From: Catenulispora acidiphila DSM 44928
GTDB lineage: Bacteria > Actinomycetota > Actinomycetes > Streptomycetales > Catenulisporaceae
DNA length: 64,000 nt
Assembly (NCBI RefSeq): GCF_000024025.1
Contig: NC_013131.1
Coordinates: 4,216,001 to 4,280,000 of the forward strand
Direction of reading: 5' to 3'
The notes under the pieces are model-generated. The model worked only from the letters and a program-made list of their open reading frames with translations. It was not told the DNA's origin and made no database searches. The translations under genes and the position numbers were made by a program. Below are positions 62,001 through 64,000 of the stretch, piece by piece. Numbering within the stretch: the first letter of the stretch is position 1; every line of letters begins with the position of its first letter.

Positions 62001-62933
62001 GCTGTGGTCGGGCTGGGACGGCTGCGGGCGTTGATGCGTACGCCCTCTGCGACGCCGGCGTCTCCGGACCCGGTCACGGCGTCGGAGTTGGCAGGGGAGA
62101 TCGAGTTCGACGACGTGGGCTTCGGTTATCGGACCGAGGCCGACGGCGCCGAGCCGCGCGAGGTGTTGCACGGCATCAGCTTCCGGATCGCCGCCGGCGA
62201 GACCGTCGCCCTGGTCGGGACCACCGGCGCCGGCAAGTCGACGATCGTCAAGCTGGTCGCCCGGTTCTACGATCCCACCTCCGGGGCGGTGCGCGTCGAC
62301 GGCGTCGATGTGCGCGACTACGACCTCGGCCGGTTCCGGCACCGGCTGGGCATCGTGCCGCAGGAGTCGCACATCTCCGGCGGCACCGTGCGCGACGCGA
62401 TCGCCTACGGCCGGCCCGACGCCACCGACACCGCGGTGGAGGCCGCGGCCCGGGCGGTCGGCGCGCACGAGATGGTCGCCGGGCTGCCCCACGGGTACCG
62501 CACCGACGTCGGGGAGCGCGGCCGGACGCTCTCGGCGGGGCAGCGGCAGCTGCTGGCGCTGGCCCGCGCCGAGCTCGTCGACCCCGACATCCTGCTGCTC
62601 GACGAGGCCACCGCCTCCCTGGACCTGGCCACCGAGCGCCGGGTCGCCCTCGCGACCGCCGCGCTGACCCGCCGTCGCACCACCATCGTGGTCGCCCACC
62701 GGCTCACCACCGCCATGGCCGCCGACCGGATCGTGGTGCTCGGCCACGGCCGGGTGCTCGAGGCCGGTCCGCATTCCGAGCTGCTTCAGGCCGACGGGCC
62801 CTACGCGCGGCTGTGGCAGGCGTTCCAGAGCACCGGTCCCACCGCTGACATCGACGTGTTGTCGCAAGCCCAGTCTTCGCAAGCCGAGTCTTCGCCAGCC
62901 CAGTCTTCGCAAGCCCAAGGAGAGAATCGATGA
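59028..62933 (+). CDS. Fused double ABC exporter (TMD-NBD-TMD-NBD)
   Basis: A 1301-residue protein carrying two complete half-exporters. Half 1 has a permease domain ~35-325, then Walker A LVGAAGSGKSTAAYLI, signature LSGGQRQRIALARAIL and Walker B VLILDDATSAID, with Asp in place of the catalytic Glu. Half 2 has a permease domain ~705-1005, then Walker A LVGTTGAGKSTIVKLV, signature LSAGQRQLLALARAEL and canonical Walker B ILLLDEATASLD. So one ATP site is degenerate, as in asymmetric heterodimeric exporters. The linker is Gly/Ala-rich and the C-terminus holds a short SSQAQ-type repeat. It may export a product or toxic intermediate of organosulfur metabolism. GTGA and ATGA overlaps tie it to both neighbours. 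Confidence 0.85.
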   Translation: MTAALVSSEKTAPSGGEPPDARWLRRLAGYCLRHRTDLVAAYGAALVAAIATAVLPLVLRHIVDGVDDRSLRMTPWLLVLAGLGLLRFAGSFLRRYCSGRLSLGVQYDLRNDALAALLRLGGGYQDELRTGQVVSRSISDITLIQQLLQMLPNMTGNFLMFFVSLVFMAVLSPVLTLVALVVAPALYAIARHSRKDLFPANWHAQQEAAEVATGVEEAVTGVRVVKGFGQEEREIRELETRARRLFSSRVRVARLTSRYNPALQAVPPLGQVAVLALGGWLALRGDITLGTFLAFTTYLSSFVNPVRQVATLLTVWQQARAGVERVLDIVDVTPGIADRPDAADLPDVPLALEWDGVVYGHGEQGGRPLLNGFSLRVEPGETLALVGAAGSGKSTAAYLIPRFYDPGEGSVRIGGVDVRDLRLASLRSRLGFVFEDSHLVAGTIGANIAFAEPDAPIERIRAAARVARADEFIDTLPDGYDTVVGEQGLTLSGGQRQRIALARAILRDPAVLILDDATSAIDARVEKEIHAGLHGVTQQRTTLIIAHRASTLELADRIAVLDGGRVVDIGTAAELQERSAVYRALLSGEPAPGELDIDAAEAAGPYRPGGITEALWQRPADDAEAGEAVGLRVAQAFAARAAGAGHGGGRGALGGGVLGSAPPTPQMLAHLEQVPLIDQDPDIRSDQARSADPHFGLASLIRPFRGALLLGLILVALDAAAEIAVPVLVRHGVDSGIARGSERALLLVSLVAAAIVLADWIAGVCQVRVTGRTGERLLYTLRVKTFAQLQRLGLDYYEREQAGRIMTRMTTDVDSLSNFLQTGLATLVVSVLTVFGVLIALLVINAGLALVLVAALPVLAAATAVFRRRSVPAYLDAREKVSAVNADLQENVTLIRVTQAFGREAYNHRAFAVRAWAFRDSRLYAQRLMATFFPFVEFLSVVASAAVLFVGARQVRSGALTAGTLIAFLLCVDLFFSPIQQLSQVFDGYQQAVVGLGRLRALMRTPSATPASPDPVTASELAGEIEFDDVGFGYRTEADGAEPREVLHGISFRIAAGETVALVGTTGAGKSTIVKLVARFYDPTSGAVRVDGVDVRDYDLGRFRHRLGIVPQESHISGGTVRDAIAYGRPDATDTAVEAAARAVGAHEMVAGLPHGYRTDVGERGRTLSAGQRQLLALARAELVDPDILLLDEATASLDLATERRVALATAALTRRRTTIVVAHRLTTAMAADRIVVLGHGRVLEAGPHSELLQADGPYARLWQAFQSTGPTADIDVLSQAQSSQAESSPAQSSQAQGENR
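62867..62922 (+). repeat. 15-bp tandem repeat at the ABC exporter C-terminus
   Basis: A 15-bp unit close to CAAGCCCAGTCTTCG recurs about 3.7 times and encodes repeated QAQSS/QAESS/PAQSS. It adds an unstructured tail of about 18 residues to the exporter and is a likely site of copy-number variation. Confidence 0.6.
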
Positions 62934-63958
62934 GCATCCCCCTGCGTCCGTTCGGACGTACCGGCGTCAAGGTCAGCGCGCTCGCGCTGGGCACGATGAT
63001 GTTCGGACCCCGCGGCAACCCGGATCACGACGACAGCATCCGGATCGTCCACCGGGCCCTGGACGCCGGGATCAACCTGGTCGACACCGCGGACGTGTAC
63101 AGCCAGGGCGAGTCCGAGACGATCGTCGGCAAGGCCCTGGCCGGCCGCCGCGACAGCGTCTTCCTGGCCACGAAGTTCCACGGCCGGATGGGGGAGGACG
63201 CCAACCGCTTCGGCAACTCCCGCCGGTGGATCGTCAAGGCGGTCGAGGAATCGCTCGCGCGTCTCCAGACCGACCACATCGACCTGTACCAGGTGCACCG
63301 TCCCGAGGACGACACCGACATCGACGAAACCCTCGGCGCGCTGTCCGATCTCGTCCACCAGGGCAAGATCCGCTACATCGGCACCTCGACCTTCGAGCCG
63401 TCCGGCATCGTGGAGGCCCAGTGGGTGGCCGAGAAGCGCGGCCGGGAGCGGGTGGTGGCCGAACAACCCCCGTACTCGGTCCTCGCCCGCGGCATCGAGC
63501 GCGAGGTCCTGCCGGTCGCGCAGAAATACGGACTCGCGGTGATCCCCTGGAGCCCCCTGGCCGGAGGCTGGTTGACCGGCAAGTTCCGCGTCGGCGCAGC
63601 GCAGCCCGAGACCAGCCGCGGCGCCCAGCAGGGCCGCTTCGAGATCGGCGACCCGGCCAACGCCGACAAACTCCAGGCGGTCGAAGCCCTGGCCCTCCTC
63701 GCCGAGGAAGCAGGCATCTCACTGGTCCACCTGGCGCTGGCGTTCGTGCTGGAGCACCCGGCCGTCACGGCGCCGATCATCGGCCCCCGCACGTTCGAGC
63801 AGCTCGAAGGACAGCTCGACGCGGCATCCCTGCGGTTGGCACCGGACGTCCTCGACGAGATCGACAAGATCGTGCCCCCGGGCGTCACCCTGTCCGCACG
63901 CGATGCCGGATATAACCCGCCGTCGGTCACCGACTCCGCCCGTCGGCGCCGTGCCTGA
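62930..63958 (+). CDS. Aldo/keto reductase
   Basis: A 342-residue AKR with the (beta/alpha)8 motifs of the family: LRPFGRTGVKVSALALGTMMFG, the catalytic Asp/Tyr region INLVDTADVYSQGESETIVGKAL, Lys in VFLATKFHG and His in DLYQVHRPEDDTDIDETL. The cofactor segment is APIIGPRTFEQLEGQLDA. It reduces aldehydes or ketones with NADPH. Since SsuD and TauD chemistry leaves an aldehyde when sulfite is released, this enzyme could remove it. The ATG overlaps the ABC exporter stop (ATGA); it is the last gene seen of the operon. A T-rich run follows near the window end. Confidence 0.9.
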   Translation: MSIPLRPFGRTGVKVSALALGTMMFGPRGNPDHDDSIRIVHRALDAGINLVDTADVYSQGESETIVGKALAGRRDSVFLATKFHGRMGEDANRFGNSRRWIVKAVEESLARLQTDHIDLYQVHRPEDDTDIDETLGALSDLVHQGKIRYIGTSTFEPSGIVEAQWVAEKRGRERVVAEQPPYSVLARGIEREVLPVAQKYGLAVIPWSPLAGGWLTGKFRVGAAQPETSRGAQQGRFEIGDPANADKLQAVEALALLAEEAGISLVHLALAFVLEHPAVTAPIIGPRTFEQLEGQLDAASLRLAPDVLDEIDKIVPPGVTLSARDAGYNPPSVTDSARRRRA

Positions 63959-64000
63959 CTTCAGGCTCGTGTAGCCGAGTTCGGACCTTTTTTCGGCGCC

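Noticed and set aside
63959-64000. T-rich run at the window end as an operon terminator
   Set aside because: No stable stem precedes the run in the visible bases, and the window ends before it can be judged.

Overview
The window is chromosome of a high-GC Gram-positive actinomycete, probably a filamentous soil genus of the Streptomyces/Catenulispora kind. Signs of this are the strongly GC-biased third codon positions, frequent GTG starts, 4-nt stop/start overlaps, AfsR/SARP and NB-ARC regulators, secreted hydrolases with lectin-type modules, and Cys leader peptides of the actinobacterial type. No rRNA, tRNA, CRISPR array or transposase is visible. The species cannot be named from the sequence.

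Layout. 1-1000: end of a quinone-oxidoreductase-like gene and an F420/NADP-reductase-like gene. 1000-9600: secreted carbohydrate enzymes. Two divergent GH78 rhamnosidase-like genes share a promoter region with paired LacI-type operators; one has lost its C-terminal Cys-rich modules through a frameshift. They are followed by an SGNH esterase with a ricin-B domain and a small secreted protein. 9750-15140: an XRE/NB-ARC/TPR protein, a P-loop GTPase with an unknown partner, and a secreted G1 glutamic peptidase. 15370-20430: a two-component system divergent from an MMPL transporter and a methyltransferase.

20600-27480 is the most novel-looking locus. An AfsR-type regulator diverges from a five-gene unit: a 68-residue precursor peptide with eight cysteines in its core, a MauE-like membrane protein, a MauD/TlpA-like thioredoxin, an ABC exporter and an S26 signal peptidase. 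No lanthionine, YcaO, radical-SAM or lasso enzyme is present. It looks like a dedicated system for oxidative folding, export and leader removal of a disulfide-rich peptide.

27585-42700 and 51180-63958 form a large sulfur-nutrition region. Three short leader peptides of one family (R-x-H-[VI]-D-[LF], then S-A-x-C) precede three transcription units. One is a seven-gene minus-strand operon: LLM monooxygenase, 3-hydroxyacyl-CoA dehydrogenase, alpha-oxoamine synthase, two-subunit acyl-CoA carboxylase, ATP-grasp ligase and MFS exporter. The second is a solute-binding lipoprotein beside an Rrf2 regulator and an amino-acid ABC transporter. The third is a nine-gene plus-strand operon: TauD-like dioxygenase, flavin reductase, SsuD-, SsuA-, SsuC- and SsuB-like proteins, an NtaA/DszA-type monooxygenase, a fused double ABC exporter and an aldo/keto reductase. 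Inferred logic: when cysteine is scarce, ribosomes stall on the leader peptides and derepress sulfonate uptake and desulfonation, and also a biosynthetic operon that appears to make and export a small acyl/amino product.

Between these sulfur blocks (42905-48907) lie GlgB, a GT4 glucosyltransferase and a GH63-type glucosidase. A 221-bp imperfect inverted repeat and a ROK regulator follow.
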